Source: Salsuginibacillus kocurii DSM 18087
Lineage (GTDB): Bacteria; Bacillota; Bacilli; Bacillales; Marinococcaceae
Direction: 5' to 3'
DNA length: 64,000 nucleotides
Assembly (NCBI RefSeq): GCF_000377705.1
Contig: NZ_KB898623.1
Location: forward strand, 712,684-776,683
Shown: positions 33,693 through 44,271 of the stretch, in pieces
How the letters are laid out: every line of letters starts with the position of its first letter
Numbering within the stretch: the stretch's first letter is position 1
Notes under the pieces: model-generated
What the model saw: the letters and a program-made list of their open reading frames with translations, nothing else
Told to the model about the DNA's origin: nothing
Database searches by the model: none
Program-made: the position numbers and the translations under genes

Positions 33693-34895
33693 TTACGTTT
33701 TCCATGGGTCCCCTTTTCCTGATAAGTTGTATACTTTCATTTCTCCATTTCGACTCTCATTCTCCGATATGCGCTGGGTTAAGTCTGTGCGTGTAAAGAT
33801 GTCTTCGTTTAACTCTATCCCTAGGCCGGGCCTTTCTGGAGGGACAATAGATCCATTTGCAACTGTAGGTATGCCATTAACTACATCCTCAAAATACGTA
33901 TCATAAAAAGCACGCACCGTTTCCATCATTAATAAGTTGGGGATGTTAAAACAAAGATGAGCGATCGTTGTGTGAAGGATGGGCCCACCACAATTATGGG
34001 GAGCAAAAGGGAGGCCGTAGATTTCAGCAAGGTCTGCTATTTTCTTTGTTTCGGTGATGCCTCCCGTCCAAGCTGGGTCAGCAATGACGACATCTGCCCC
34101 GTTTTTTTCTAATAGCTGGTGATATTGATATCTAGTGAATAATCGCTCGCTTGCACCAATCGGAAGTTGAGTTGATTGTTTTAACTGGGATATCGTATCA
34201 AGATTATGAACAGGCATAAGATCTTCAAGCCAAAGCAATTCGTACTCTTCTAGTTCTTTTGCAATACGGGTGGCGCTAGTTAGATTCCAGCGTCCGTGGC
34301 CTTCAAGAATAAGTTCCATTTCTGTCCCAAACTCTTGTCGTATTTTCTTAAAAGGTTCTATTCCTTTTTTTAAAAGACTGGGAGAGATATAATTCCCCTG
34401 ACTCTCAACGCTTAATTCGTCAAATGGCCATATTTTCATAACCGAAATTCCTTGCTCGAGTAATTCTTCCGCTAGTTTTTCAGGCTCTTCAATAAAGCGG
34501 TCTCGATCATTATTCTCCATGTAGCCAACACTGGTGTTATATACTTTTATTTGTTCGCGCGAAGCTCCGCCTAAGAGCCGATATAATGGCTGCTTCGATA
34601 CTTTCCCGAGGATATCCCACAACGCAATATCGATAGCGCTTAATGCTCGCAGCTCTGTTCCAGCATAGCCATGATGATTAAACATTCGATAGAAAGTGGA
34701 CCATATTTTTTCGATATTAAGGGGATTTTCTCCGAGTAGTAATTCTGAACATACGCTATGGATCATCTCTTCTACCGCAGAAGGTTTAGCATTTGTTTCC
34801 CCTAAACCGGTTACTCCTTCATCTGTATGAATGCGGACTATAAGTTCACGTGGATGTTCACTCATTCGTATCGTTTCTATTTTTGAAATAAGCAG
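33693..34895 (-). CDS. Mandelate racemase/muconate lactonizing enzyme-family sugar acid dehydratase
   Basis: An enolase-superfamily protein of about 400 residues. It shows the catalytic Lys region GISVMKIWPFDELS, metal-ligand strands ELILEGHGRWN, LLWLEDLMP and IGASERLFTRYQ, and the C-terminal His region FAPHNCGGPILH. Such enzymes dehydrate hexonates or related acids. An internal ATG (34865) gives a protein lacking the first strand. The family-typical beginning ISKIETIRMSEHPREL lies upstream in frame, and a CTG at 34895 has GGAGGTG seven bases before it, so I take CTG as the likely start (ATT at 34889 is an alternative). A terminator separates it from the aldehyde dehydrogenase upstream. The substrate is unknown. 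Confidence 0.8.
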   Translation of the reverse strand: MLISKIETIRMSEHPRELIVRIHTDEGVTGLGETNAKPSAVEEMIHSVCSELLLGENPLNIEKIWSTFYRMFNHHGYAGTELRALSAIDIALWDILGKVSKQPLYRLLGGASREQIKVYNTSVGYMENNDRDRFIEEPEKLAEELLEQGISVMKIWPFDELSVESQGNYISPSLLKKGIEPFKKIRQEFGTEMELILEGHGRWNLTSATRIAKELEEYELLWLEDLMPVHNLDTISQLKQSTQLPIGASERLFTRYQYHQLLEKNGADVVIADPAWTGGITETKKIADLAEIYGLPFAPHNCGGPILHTTIAHLCFNIPNLLMMETVRAFYDTYFEDVVNGIPTVANGSIVPPERPGLGIELNEDIFTRTDLTQRISENESRNGEMKVYNLSGKGDPWKT

Positions 34896-34977
34896 TGATA
34901 AGCACCTCCTGTAAAGCTGAATGCGTCTGTTCCTCTCTGTTTTATATGAGGATTGGGTTTACTGCGTAATGAAGAAA

Positions 34978-34995
34978 AAGGCCACTAATGGCCTT
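34978..34995 (-). terminator. Terminator after the aldehyde dehydrogenase gene
   Basis: The 7-bp stem AAGGCCA / TGGCCTT with a 4-base loop is followed on the minus strand by TTTTTCTTC. It lies 9 bp after the stop codon and ends the main island operon. Confidence 0.82.
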
Positions 34996-35003
34996 CCTCC
35001 TCT

Positions 35004-36458
35004 TTACGGGGTTGGTGTGATCGTAATGGTTTTAATAGAGGTGAAGAATTCTTTTGCTGCTGTCCCTTGTTCTCTCGAATGGGAACTAGAAGCTTTCATC
35101 CCTCCAAATGGGGCTTGAGGTTCTACCCCTGCACTTTCCCCATTCACTTTAATAAGGCCGGCTTCAATTTCAGAAACAAAATCAAATGCTTTAGCAATAT
35201 CTCTAGTAAATAAAGAAGCGCTTAATCCATAATCTGTATCGTTAGCTAGCGTTAATGCTTCATCAAAATCGGATACTCTGATCAAACACAATACAGGCCC
35301 GAAAATTTCATCCTGAGCAATAGCCATTTGGTTTGTCACGTTCTCAAAAACGGCAGGTTCAATGAAAAATCCATTAGCGAATTCTTCGCCTTGAGGAACC
35401 CCACCTCCATAAATAAGGGTGGCTCCTTCTTCTTCCCCTTTTTTAACATAGCTCTGCACTTTATCGATTTGCTGCCGGGAAGCGAGTGGTCCCATATAGA
35501 CGTCTTCCTGCAAGCCATCTCCTACCTTTATCGCTTTTACTCTGTCTAATACTTTCTCTTTAAAACGATCGTAAACAGCGTCTTGAATGAACACGCGGCT
35601 TGTGGCTGTACACTTTTGTCCGGTATGTTTCATGGCACCGTTCACACTTAGTTCGGCTGCGAGGTCTAAATCTGCATCTTCGAGGACAATAGCCGGGTTT
35701 TTCCCTCCCATTTCGAGCTGATATTTAGCTCCTTTAGCGATAGCTCCTTCTGCAACTTGTTTCCCAACTTGATTCGAACCTGTAAACGTTATCGCGTTAA
35801 CATTTGCGTGATCTATTATTTCTTGACCTACTACCGATCCTTTTCCTGTAACCAAGTTAATTACACCTTCAGGAAAGCCTGCTTCATTCATTGCTTCAAC
35901 AATTTTAACAGCAGTGATGGCAGTTTCAGTGGCTGGTTTAAATACAACCGTGTTTCCGTAAATCAGGGCAGGCGCCATTTTCCAAATGGGGATAGCAATT
36001 GGAAAGTTCCAAGGTGAAATAACCCCAACAACGCCTACTGGTACTCGTTGAGTATAGAGAAAGTTTTTCTCTCCCATCGACGGGATGACTTCTCCAGTTT
36101 GACGCAGTCCTTCCTGTGCGTAATAGCGTAAAATGGCAACTCCTCTCATGACTTCACCTTTTGTTTCTGCTATGGTTTTTCCCATTTCGAGGGTTGCGGT
36201 TGTAGCTATATCGTCAAGTTGATGTTCTAAATGATCTGCTGCTTTGTTTAAAAGAGTTCCTCGTTCTACCGGGGATTTATTTTTCCATGTTCGCAGCGCA
36301 TGTTTAGCACCTAATGTCGCTTGGTGTACATTTTCTTTTGAAGAATTCTGTACTTCTCCAATCACTTCATTATTTGCTGGATTTATACTTTCAATGGTTT
36401 GATTTGTTTCTGAGGCGGCCCATTCACCATTTATAAAGTTTAAATAGGTTTGTGTCAT
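35004..36458 (-). CDS. Aldehyde dehydrogenase, probable 2,5-dioxopentanoate (oxoglutarate semialdehyde) dehydrogenase
   Basis: A 484-residue aldehyde dehydrogenase. The N-terminal [20 protein letters not shown], the NAD-binding region [20 protein letters not shown], the catalytic Glu in LEMGGKNP and the catalytic Cys in [13 protein letters not shown] are all present. In B. subtilis the homologous ycbD sits with gudD and ycbC and oxidises 2-oxoglutarate semialdehyde to 2-oxoglutarate. gudD and a KdgD-type gene lie in the same operon here, so the same role is likely. The sequence alone cannot separate it from succinate-semialdehyde dehydrogenases. Confidence 0.87.
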   Translation of the reverse strand: MTQTYLNFINGEWAASETNQTIESINPANNEVIGEVQNSSKENVHQATLGAKHALRTWKNKSPVERGTLLNKAADHLEHQLDDIATTATLEMGKTIAETKGEVMRGVAILRYYAQEGLRQTGEVIPSMGEKNFLYTQRVPVGVVGVISPWNFPIAIPIWKMAPALIYGNTVVFKPATETAITAVKIVEAMNEAGFPEGVINLVTGKGSVVGQEIIDHANVNAITFTGSNQVGKQVAEGAIAKGAKYQLEMGGKNPAIVLEDADLDLAAELSVNGAMKHTGQKCTATSRVFIQDAVYDRFKEKVLDRVKAIKVGDGLQEDVYMGPLASRQQIDKVQSYVKKGEEEGATLIYGGGVPQGEEFANGFFIEPAVFENVTNQMAIAQDEIFGPVLCLIRVSDFDEALTLANDTDYGLSASLFTRDIAKAFDFVSEIEAGLIKVNGESAGVEPQAPFGGMKASSSHSREQGTAAKEFFTSIKTITITPTP

Positions 36459-36526
36459 GCTCTCCTCTCCTTACGTTATAAAAATAGTTGAGCTGTTACG
36501 TTCGGTCTTATCACTAAAAACACCAA

Positions 36527-38182
36527 TTATGTTTGATGTAATGTGCTGATCGCTTTATCAACCGTAACTTGATCTGGGTCAGTCTTTAGTTCTATTAAAG
36601 CCGGCATATTCGACTCCATCGCCCGCTCCAATGCTTTGGAAAATTCTTTGTTACTTTCTATCGATTCACCATATCCACCCATCAGCTCCATCATTTCAGC
36701 AAAATTCGGATTATTTAAAGAGGTACCAACCACTCTGGATGGGAACTTGATCTCCTGATGCATGCGAATCGTTCCATACATGTTGTTATTAGCTACAATC
36801 ACTATAATTGGAATCTTATAGCGAACGGCAGTTTCTAACTCTTGGACCGTCATCATCAGCCCCCCATCACCACAAAAAGCTACCACGGGCTTATCAGGTT
36901 GGGCAATTTTGCTTCCTATTGCAGCTGGCAGACCGTATCCCATAGCGCCTGAGGTTGGGCCGACATAGGTTCCCTCAGTTTTAAATTGGTAGAACCTAGA
37001 TAACCACCCGAAGAAGTTACCTGCATCTGAAGTGATTACAGTATCTTCTGGCAGGATTTGATTAAAATCATAAATAAGGCCTTCTAAATTAACGAACTGA
37101 TCATCATATTTCTCTCGCGGGGTCGCTATACCTTCATAGTTTTTTCTAGCTTCCTGTGCAAATTGTGTCCGTTCTGGTGGAACAACAAGGTCGGCAGGTA
37201 ATTCTTCTAACAGCGTTTCAATGAACGCTTTCGCATCTGCGACAATCCCTACAGTAGGGGAATACACTTTATTGATTTCCTCGGAAGAGATATCGACGTG
37301 AATCAATTTCGTGTCCGGGGTCAGTAATGTATAATCCTGGGTCATCGTTTGAGAAAAACGAGTGCCCACTGCTATAACAAGGTCGGCTTCTTGCACCATA
37401 TCTATGACGTATTTTTTACTTCCTAACCCAAGCGTACCTGTATAATTTTGATGTTGGTTAGGGAAAGCATCATATCTTCTAAACGAAGTCAGCACCGGAA
37501 TATTCAATGTTTCTGCTAATTGTGTTAATGATGATGCTGATTTCGTTAATGTAACCCCTCCACCGGCTATAATTACCGGTTTGCTTGCTGCTTCCAATAG
37601 CTCTTTTGTTTTAGCAATTGCTGCTGGGTGAGGCGATGGATTATCATAAATCTCATGAGCTTGAAACTGCATTTCCGCCACTTCAGATAAGACATCTTGA
37701 GGGAGAGATACTAACACAGGCCCAGGCCGCCCCGTTCTTGCAGTATGAAAAGCACGGTGCACTAATTCTGGCACGCGCGAAGCATCATCTATTTCGATCG
37801 ACCACTTGAGAATATGATTAAAATATCCTGCCAAATCGATTTCTTGAAAGCCCTCTCGATTTCTAAACTGCCTTTCTACTTGACCCACAAAGGCTACAAC
37901 TGGAGTAGAATCCTGATAGGCGGTGTGTAAACCAATTGAAAGGTTTGTAGCTCCCGGTCCTCGGGTGGCCATACAAACCCCCACTTTTCCTGAACTCTTT
38001 GCATATCCCTCTGTCATAAAAGAGACTCCGCCTTCGTGTCTCCCACTAATTACTTCAATACTTGAATGACAATAGAGTTCATCAAGAACGTCGAGATAAC
38101 TCTCTCCAGGTACACAGAAAGCTTTTTCCACGCCTTCTCTCTGCATAACTTCAACTATAGCTTTAGCCGCAGTCATCTCCAT
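36527..38182 (-). CDS. Thiamine diphosphate enzyme, acetolactate synthase-like
   Basis: A 551-residue ThDP enzyme. The Pyr domain contains AFCVPGESYLDVLDEL with the catalytic Glu in SGRHEGGVSFM. The middle FAD/DHS-like domain includes IIAGGGVTLTKS. The PP domain has the GDGG...NNNMYGT thiamine-binding motif (CGDGGLMMTVQELETAVRYK). It belongs to the IlvB/benzoylformate decarboxylase/glyoxylate carboligase group. In a sugar-acid operon it may decarboxylate or condense a 2-oxo acid such as glyoxylate or a deoxy-keto acid. This is inference, since no small IlvN-type subunit accompanies it. It starts after AGAAAGGAGAG. Confidence 0.85.
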   Translation of the reverse strand: MEMTAAKAIVEVMQREGVEKAFCVPGESYLDVLDELYCHSSIEVISGRHEGGVSFMTEGYAKSSGKVGVCMATRGPGATNLSIGLHTAYQDSTPVVAFVGQVERQFRNREGFQEIDLAGYFNHILKWSIEIDDASRVPELVHRAFHTARTGRPGPVLVSLPQDVLSEVAEMQFQAHEIYDNPSPHPAAIAKTKELLEAASKPVIIAGGGVTLTKSASSLTQLAETLNIPVLTSFRRYDAFPNQHQNYTGTLGLGSKKYVIDMVQEADLVIAVGTRFSQTMTQDYTLLTPDTKLIHVDISSEEINKVYSPTVGIVADAKAFIETLLEELPADLVVPPERTQFAQEARKNYEGIATPREKYDDQFVNLEGLIYDFNQILPEDTVITSDAGNFFGWLSRFYQFKTEGTYVGPTSGAMGYGLPAAIGSKIAQPDKPVVAFCGDGGLMMTVQELETAVRYKIPIIVIVANNNMYGTIRMHQEIKFPSRVVGTSLNNPNFAEMMELMGGYGESIESNKEFSKALERAMESNMPALIELKTDPDQVTVDKAISTLHQT

Positions 38183-38200
38183 AGGCAGCTCTCCTTTCTA

Positions 38201-39121
38201 TTAGTTATTTTGGAGGGAGAAGTCCCAGCCTTCTATAATGGCTGCTACTTCTCGTTTATCTTGTTCATTCAATGGGCCTACCGGTTCTCTTGGAACCCCG
38301 CCGATCATTCCTAATTGTTCCATCGTTTCTTTAATAACCACCACATTATTGCCATTATTATATTTAGCCCGCAACTCTTCAAAAGCTAAAGCATCTTCCC
38401 ATGCCATCCACATACTTTCCGTGTCACCATCACGCATAGCACGTAACATTTGCTGAGACTTTTCCGGGTGAACGTTAATTAATCCAGAAGTAAATCCGAC
38501 TGTACCTGCAAAATGGAAAAACGGAGCCCACTTTTCTGCTGTCCCACAAATCCATGCAATATTATGTTCAGCCGGCGTCTGTCTAATCAGTTTGGTGATC
38601 CTTGGCACATCATTCACCGCATATTTAACACCTACTAGTTTCTCCAGGCTGGCTAGTTCTGTTAATACATCATCACTTAGATGAGGGTCTTTAAAGTAAA
38701 TAACAGAAGGTATATCTAAAGCTTCTATTATTTTTTTAAAATAGGAAACGGCCCCTTGATCAGTGATAAACGGATGAACAGGTTGATGAATCATCACACA
38801 ATCTGCTCCGTCGTCTTCTGCTGCCTTCCCTAACTCAATGGCTGTATCAACTGAATAACCAACCCCTGCCACTACTGTCGCTTGCCCGTTTACCAGGTTA
38901 ACCACTTCTCTAGTAACCTCTTTTGCTTCTTCAACGGTTAACGTATAAAATTCACCCGTATTTCCATTGGGTATAATCACTTCCGTATCGTTATCTAAGA
39001 GAAAGTTTATATTTTGGCGCAGCCCTTCCCAGTGAATGTCTTTAGATTCGTTGTGAAAAGGAAGCATGCTAATCGCGTTTATAGTAGCTAATTTATCTCG
39101 AAAACGTTGATAATCCGTCAA
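38201..39121 (-). CDS. Dihydrodipicolinate synthase-family lyase (second copy)
   Basis: A 306-residue DapA/NanA-superfamily protein. The probable start is TTG 39121 (LTDYQRFRDKLATINA) because AAAGGAGGG precedes it; an ATG eight codons upstream has none. The Schiff-base Lys is in LVGVKYAVNDVPR and the catalytic Tyr in PSVIYFKDPH. PNGNTGEFYTLTVEE corresponds to the carboxylate-binding GTTGE motif. Family members act as aldolases or dehydratases on 2-keto-3-deoxy acids. It differs clearly from the KdgD-type protein 1.4 kb away, so it probably handles another intermediate of this island. The substrate is unknown. Confidence 0.82.
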   Translation of the reverse strand: MTDYQRFRDKLATINAISMLPFHNESKDIHWEGLRQNINFLLDNDTEVIIPNGNTGEFYTLTVEEAKEVTREVVNLVNGQATVVAGVGYSVDTAIELGKAAEDDGADCVMIHQPVHPFITDQGAVSYFKKIIEALDIPSVIYFKDPHLSDDVLTELASLEKLVGVKYAVNDVPRITKLIRQTPAEHNIAWICGTAEKWAPFFHFAGTVGFTSGLINVHPEKSQQMLRAMRDGDTESMWMAWEDALAFEELRAKYNNGNNVVVIKETMEQLGMIGGVPREPVGPLNEQDKREVAAIIEGWDFSLQNN

Positions 39122-39149
39122 ATCATTCCCTCCTTTTGTAGTCACCCTT

Positions 39150-40508
39150 TTATCTTACAAGACAAGGCTGTTTCGGGTTAAAGCTCCAATCAGAGATTAA
39201 ATACTTCATAGCAATCGAATCGTCACGCGCATTTAAATTGTTCGTTACATATCGTTCATGCGCTTTTTGCACTTCATCCATATCTAGTTCAATCCCTAAG
39301 CCTGCTTTTTCAGGTACAGTCACATAACCGTCTTTAATCTCAAAAGGTTCCTTCGTTAAGTTTTGACCATCCTGCCATATCCAATGAGTATCAATGGCGG
39401 TGATGTCTCCTGGGGCTGCAGCTGCTACGTGGGTAAACATGGCTAATGAAATATCAAAATGATTATTCGAATGAGATCCCCATGTTAATCCCCAATCCCT
39501 GCACATTTGAGCAACCCGCACTGACCCTTGCATCGTCCAGAAATGGGGGTCAGCTAAAGGTATATCCAATGCATGTGATTGAATCGCATGCCCCATCTCT
39601 CTCCAATCAGTAGCAATCATATTTGTAGCCGTTGATAGTCCCGTCTGTCTCCGAAACTCTGCCATGATCTCTCGTGCAGAAAAATTCCCTTCTGGCCCGC
39701 AAGGATCTTCTGCATAAGCTAGCAGGTGATGTTTATCTTTACATAGCCTAATAGCTTCCTCTAATGACCAGGCACCGTTTGGATCCAGCGTGATACGAGC
39801 TTCTGGGAACCGTTCTGCCAAAGCAGTAATGGCTTCTATTTCCTCCTCTCCAGCAAGGACGCCTCCTTTAAGCTTGAAATCTTTAAAGCCATATCTCTCT
39901 TGAGCTGCTTCAGCTAAGTTGACAATAGCTTCAGGAGTAAGCGCTTCTTCATTACGTAAATAACACCAGGCATCTTCACTATCCGGTTCCCCTTTATACG
40001 GGAGGTCGGTCTTTCTTCGTTCGCCTACATAAAATAAATAACCTAACATTTGAACATGCTTTCGTTGCTGGCCTTCCCCAAGTAATGCTGCCACCGGCAC
40101 TTGCAGATATTTCCCTAATAAGTCTAGGAAAGCCGCTTCCAATGCTGTAACTACATGGATCGTCGTACGCTGATCAAATGTTTGTGCTCCTCTTCCTTGA
40201 GCATCCTTGTCTCCAAATTGTCGATATACCATATTTAAAACTGAATTGTACTCTCCAATAGACTTGCCAACCACTAATTCTTTCGAGCTTTCCAATGTTT
40301 GACGGATCAATTCACCACCTGGCACTTCACCGACCCCAACATCTCCCGAATTGTCTTTTAAAATTACTATATTGCGGGTGAATAAAGGACCATGCGCACC
40401 ACTTAAATTAAGGAGCATACTGTCTTTTCCAGCTACAGGATAAACAAGCATTTCCGTAATAACTGGGGTTTTAAGCGTCTTATCTTGATCTGTGTATTGT
40501 TTATACAT
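39150..40508 (-). CDS. gudD: Glucarate dehydratase
   Basis: A 452-residue enolase-superfamily enzyme starting [23 protein letters not shown] 40508 follows AGAGGGA. The glucarate-dehydratase pattern is clear: [35 protein letters not shown], the catalytic Lys pair in DFKLKGGVL, metal ligands in [14 protein letters not shown] and [20 protein letters not shown], and the catalytic His in [11 protein letters not shown]. It converts D-glucarate (and L-idarate) to 5-dehydro-4-deoxy-D-glucarate. The next gene upstream encodes the dehydratase/decarboxylase that uses this product. Confidence 0.95.
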   Translation of the reverse strand: MYKQYTDQDKTLKTPVITEMLVYPVAGKDSMLLNLSGAHGPLFTRNIVILKDNSGDVGVGEVPGGELIRQTLESSKELVVGKSIGEYNSVLNMVYRQFGDKDAQGRGAQTFDQRTTIHVVTALEAAFLDLLGKYLQVPVAALLGEGQQRKHVQMLGYLFYVGERRKTDLPYKGEPDSEDAWCYLRNEEALTPEAIVNLAEAAQERYGFKDFKLKGGVLAGEEEIEAITALAERFPEARITLDPNGAWSLEEAIRLCKDKHHLLAYAEDPCGPEGNFSAREIMAEFRRQTGLSTATNMIATDWREMGHAIQSHALDIPLADPHFWTMQGSVRVAQMCRDWGLTWGSHSNNHFDISLAMFTHVAAAAPGDITAIDTHWIWQDGQNLTKEPFEIKDGYVTVPEKAGLGIELDMDEVQKAHERYVTNNLNARDDSIAMKYLISDWSFNPKQPCLVR

Positions 40509-40555
40509 AACATCCCTCTTACCGTTCATAATTTTTGAAACGTAACGCGCTCGTT

Positions 40556-41494
40556 TTATGACTTTTTCACTTCACTCATGTCTGCTAGTGGATAACGTTG
40601 AAAGGCCCGATTAATGACGTTTTCTAACTGTTGGTAGTGCTCTCTTTCTACTGGCACTAATGGGGCTCTCACCACTTCTCCAACAGGCAGGCCTACAATT
40701 TCCATACCTGCTTTAATCAGCGAAACAGCGTAACCTTTTTTCAACTTCCTGATTTGGTTTATTGGTAATATGACATCTTGATACAGTTCGGATACACGAT
40801 CTTCCTCCTGGTTTTTCAGGGCCTCAAAAAACATTCTGGAGATATGAGGAAGATAATTAGAAAGGGCAGAAGAATATGTCTCAAAGCCGATAGAGTAATA
40901 AGAAGGCATCGTTACTTCTGCAAATGGCATGCCGTTCATTAGCCTCAAACGATTTCTTAGAGCATGACTTATTTCAATATTTAATTCCATATCACCATGC
41001 CCATCTTTGAAACCGACCACTTGCTCAAAGTCTGCTAATTTTTTCAATGTATCGGTCGTAAAAATGGCATTATCTCTTTGATACAGAAGCGCTTTAAGGT
41101 TCGTGCTTTCAATAATTGTCTTATAATAATGGTATAGGCCCTCTTGTTCACCATGTATCAAATATGGCGGCATAATGAGATAGCCTTCTGCTCCCTTGGC
41201 TTCTGATAACTCTGCTAATTTAACTGCCGCGCTAATGTTCCCTCCTACGCCCGTATATACAGGTACCTTTCCATTCGTAGTTGCTAAAGTAACATCAAGC
41301 ATTAATTCATATTCCTCTGTACTTAAGGATTGAAATTCACTAGAGCCGGCATTGATAAAAATGGCTCCTAATCCTTCTTTCACAAGAAAATCAACATTAC
41401 TTTCAAGCGCCTGTTCATCAACTTGCCCGTTGTTTGTAAAAGGAGCGATTGGAAATCCTAGTATTCCAGTTGGTCCTTTATATTTTTTCTCCAT
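40556..41494 (-). CDS. kdgD: 5-dehydro-4-deoxyglucarate dehydratase
   Basis: A 312-residue DHDPS-superfamily protein. It has Schiff-base Lys163 in [14 protein letters not shown], catalytic Tyr138 in [10 protein letters not shown], and the opening [20 protein letters not shown] typical of YcbC/KdgD. It decarboxylates and dehydrates 5-dehydro-4-deoxy-D-glucarate to 2,5-dioxopentanoate, which the aldehyde dehydrogenase in the operon oxidises to 2-oxoglutarate. It lies directly before gudD. The ribosome site AGGTGATGG precedes ATG 41494. Confidence 0.93.
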   Translation of the reverse strand: MEKKYKGPTGILGFPIAPFTNNGQVDEQALESNVDFLVKEGLGAIFINAGSSEFQSLSTEEYELMLDVTLATTNGKVPVYTGVGGNISAAVKLAELSEAKGAEGYLIMPPYLIHGEQEGLYHYYKTIIESTNLKALLYQRDNAIFTTDTLKKLADFEQVVGFKDGHGDMELNIEISHALRNRLRLMNGMPFAEVTMPSYYSIGFETYSSALSNYLPHISRMFFEALKNQEEDRVSELYQDVILPINQIRKLKKGYAVSLIKAGMEIVGLPVGEVVRAPLVPVEREHYQQLENVINRAFQRYPLADMSEVKKS

Positions 41495-41600
41495 ACCATC
41501 ACCTGCATCATCTTATTTTTATACCAGTGGCAACTCATAAACCCCAATTGGCAGTTCATGAGTCACCAGCTGATGGAAACACTCTTCTTTTCTACTTTAA

Positions 41601-42674
41601 TTATTCATCCACATCTGCTAGCAGCTCTTCATAGAATTCTTTTGATTCATCCAATAGGTCATAGGCTTCATCCGGATCTAAATAAGTTGGTGAGACGTAA
41701 AAGTCTTCAGCATCTTGTTGATATTCTTCATTTTCCTCAACGACAGTTTGCAAGGCTTCTGTAAATGTATTCACAATATCGTCTGGTGTTTCAGGTGGAA
41801 AAGCGAAGAAGAAGAACTTCTCAAAAGAAATATCGACTCCTTGGTCTCTAAAGGTTGGTACATCATCCATTAATGGAACCGTATCTTCAGCTAAAATTCC
41901 TAATGTTTTGAAATCTCCAGAATCGATATATTCCTTAACCAACCCGTATTGCGTTGGGTTTACATCAATTTGTTCACCTTGAAGAGCGGCTACTTTATCT
42001 GAGGCCCCGCCGACATCAACAATGTTAAAGTCAGCACCTGTCTCATCTTCCAACGCCAAAAGCTGCAAGTGAGTAAACGCGCCAAACTCTGTTGCTACAT
42101 CGACATCCCCTGGATTTTCCTGTGCATGCTCTACTAAATCATCTATCCCATCAAATGGGGAGTCTGCATTGACAAAAAATCCATTACCTTCATCTAAAAT
42201 AGGAATGCCTGCTAGTTTAAAATCTTCATAGCCATAATCAGCCAACCCTAAAATCTCGTTAATTAACATGGAGTTATGGAAAAACAATACTTGGTGACCA
42301 TCAGGTTCGGCATTTAAAATCTCACTTGAACCTGTGGTACCACCCGCTCCTTCAACATTCGTTACTACCATGTCTTCTCCTAATTCCTCTTGTAATGGCT
42401 CACTTAACGTCCGGACGTTTAAATCCGTATCACCACCAGGGCCTGCCGGGACCACAATTTCAATTGTTTCAGAAGGATAATCACCAGTATCAGATTCTTC
42501 TTCATCCTCATCATTACTCTCAGCTACTACATCGTTTTCCTCTTCACTTTCATCATCTGCTCCCCCATCATCAGCACCTGTATCTACTTCTTCTTCCCCA
42601 CAAGCCACTAACAGCATCGAAGTTGATAAAAGTAACGCCCCAACTAATTGTACTGGTTTAAAAGATGCTTTCAC
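41601..42674 (-). CDS. tctC: Tripartite tricarboxylate transporter substrate-binding lipoprotein (TctC/Bug family)
   Basis: A 357-residue lipoprotein started by GTG 42674 after GGAGGGG. The signal peptide ends in the lipobox LLVACG. An acidic Asp/Glu linker of about 45 residues is followed by the Bug fold with IEIVVPAGPGGDTDLNVRTL. Bug proteins bind carboxylates extracellularly and feed TctAB. In this island the ligand is probably a sugar acid such as glucarate. The acidic linker resembles that of DctP in this window. Confidence 0.92.
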   Translation of the reverse strand: MKASFKPVQLVGALLLSTSMLLVACGEEEVDTGADDGGADDESEEENDVVAESNDEDEEESDTGDYPSETIEIVVPAGPGGDTDLNVRTLSEPLQEELGEDMVVTNVEGAGGTTGSSEILNAEPDGHQVLFFHNSMLINEILGLADYGYEDFKLAGIPILDEGNGFFVNADSPFDGIDDLVEHAQENPGDVDVATEFGAFTHLQLLALEDETGADFNIVDVGGASDKVAALQGEQIDVNPTQYGLVKEYIDSGDFKTLGILAEDTVPLMDDVPTFRDQGVDISFEKFFFFAFPPETPDDIVNTFTEALQTVVEENEEYQQDAEDFYVSPTYLDPDEAYDLLDESKEFYEELLADVDE

Positions 42675-42746
42675 TTTAACCCCTCCAGATCTTATTTATT
42701 TCAATAGGAATAACCTATTAAAATCAAAATTTGCCTCTTCGTAAGC

Positions 42747-44255
42747 TCAAGTACTGCTTTGTTCCGGTCTTTCTTTATTCTTAAAGTTTTGACGCGCTTT
42801 AATTAAAACTGAAAGTAGCGCTAAGATTAAGAACGTTGCAGCGATAGGCTGCGTCAAGAAAGGTAAGAAATCACCTTGCGTCTGCATTAAGCCTCTACGT
42901 AAATTTGTTTCAGCTATAGGCCCTAAAATAAATCCTAAGATGACGGGTACAATTGGAAACTTGAATTTCAAGAGCACGTACCCTAAAATTCCAAAGAACA
43001 CCAAAGCGCCAGCGTCAAACAAGCGGTTATTCACCCCAAAAGCCCCTACTACACACAAGATTAAGATGATAGGTAAAAGGATATGTTGGGGGATGCTTAA
43101 TAGTTTAATAAAGAATCTCATTCCAAAGAATAAGAGTACGATCATCACTACATTGGCGACGATTAAAGCAGCAAAGATAAGATAAACAACTTCTCCACTT
43201 TGTTCGAATAAGAGTGGCCCAGGGTTTAAACCGTGTAACATGAGTCCACCTAATAACAGGGCAGTTACGGTATCACCCGGAATACCGAGCGCAATTAAAG
43301 GTACCAATGCTCCTCCAATTGCTGCATTATTTGCTGATTCTGAGGCAACAATGCCATCAGAGTGGCCTGTTCCAAACTTTTCTGGATGTTTGGATCGGTT
43401 TTTTGCTGTGACGTAAGAGATAATGTTAGCGGTACCTCCCCCGATCCCTGGTAAGATACCAATCCCCACTCCAATTACACTAGAACGGAACCAATTCCAC
43501 CCTTGTTTCGTAAATTCAACCACTGAAAAGCCAAAGCCTTTTACTTTATAATTGGTTGGTGTTTTCGTGTTCAGTGGATTGTTTTTTCGTTCAGCAATCT
43601 TTAACACTTCCGAAATGGCGAAAAGTCCTATCAGTACCGGCAGCAAATCAAACCCTGCATCCAATTGATTAAAACCAAACGTAAATCGTGGGTATGAGTC
43701 TATGGGGGCTGAACCAACCATGGCTAAACTTAGACCAATAAAGCCGCTGATGATCCCTTTGTTGATAGAATCTCCTGACAAACTAGATATCATAGTTAAA
43801 GCGAACATCGTCACGGCAAAATACTCAAATGGACCAAATCGTAAGGCAAAGTCAGCTAACGGAGGAGATATAAACATGAGGATCAATATACTAAATAACC
43901 CACCCAAGAAAGAAAAGACTAGCGCTAATCCAAATGCCTTTCCTGGTTGCCCGTTTTGAGCCATAGGATACCCATCGAAAGTGGTAGATATATTAGAAGG
44001 AGTCCCTGGTATGTTTAACAATATGGCTGGAATCAACCCGCCAGACACCCCGCCGATATATAATCCCATTAGAAGTGCCATGCCGTCTGTTGCTTCCATC
44101 CCAAACGTGATGGGCAAACATATAGCAATGCCCATCGTTGCTGTTAAACCAGGAATAGAACCAAATACTAATCCTAATGCTACTCCAAAGAGGACTAAGA
44201 GCATCGTGTCTAGTGTAAACACTGTTGAAAAACCTGCTTGAATTAATTCGAACAT
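42747..44255 (-). CDS. tctA: Tripartite tricarboxylate transporter large permease TctA
   Basis: A 502-residue membrane protein with about eleven or twelve predicted segments. Duplicated TctA signatures are present: GSIPGLTATMGIAICLPITF, MGLYIGGVSGGLIPAILLNI and GILPGIGGGTANIISYVTAK with ALIALGIPGD-like PLIALGIPGDTVTALLLGG. It is the transport channel working with TctB and TctC. It lies 16 bp downstream of tctB. Confidence 0.94.
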   Translation of the reverse strand: MFELIQAGFSTVFTLDTMLLVLFGVALGLVFGSIPGLTATMGIAICLPITFGMEATDGMALLMGLYIGGVSGGLIPAILLNIPGTPSNISTTFDGYPMAQNGQPGKAFGLALVFSFLGGLFSILILMFISPPLADFALRFGPFEYFAVTMFALTMISSLSGDSINKGIISGFIGLSLAMVGSAPIDSYPRFTFGFNQLDAGFDLLPVLIGLFAISEVLKIAERKNNPLNTKTPTNYKVKGFGFSVVEFTKQGWNWFRSSVIGVGIGILPGIGGGTANIISYVTAKNRSKHPEKFGTGHSDGIVASESANNAAIGGALVPLIALGIPGDTVTALLLGGLMLHGLNPGPLLFEQSGEVVYLIFAALIVANVVMIVLLFFGMRFFIKLLSIPQHILLPIILILCVVGAFGVNNRLFDAGALVFFGILGYVLLKFKFPIVPVILGFILGPIAETNLRRGLMQTQGDFLPFLTQPIAATFLILALLSVLIKARQNFKNKERPEQSST

Positions 44256-44271
44256 TTAATCCCTCCCTTCT

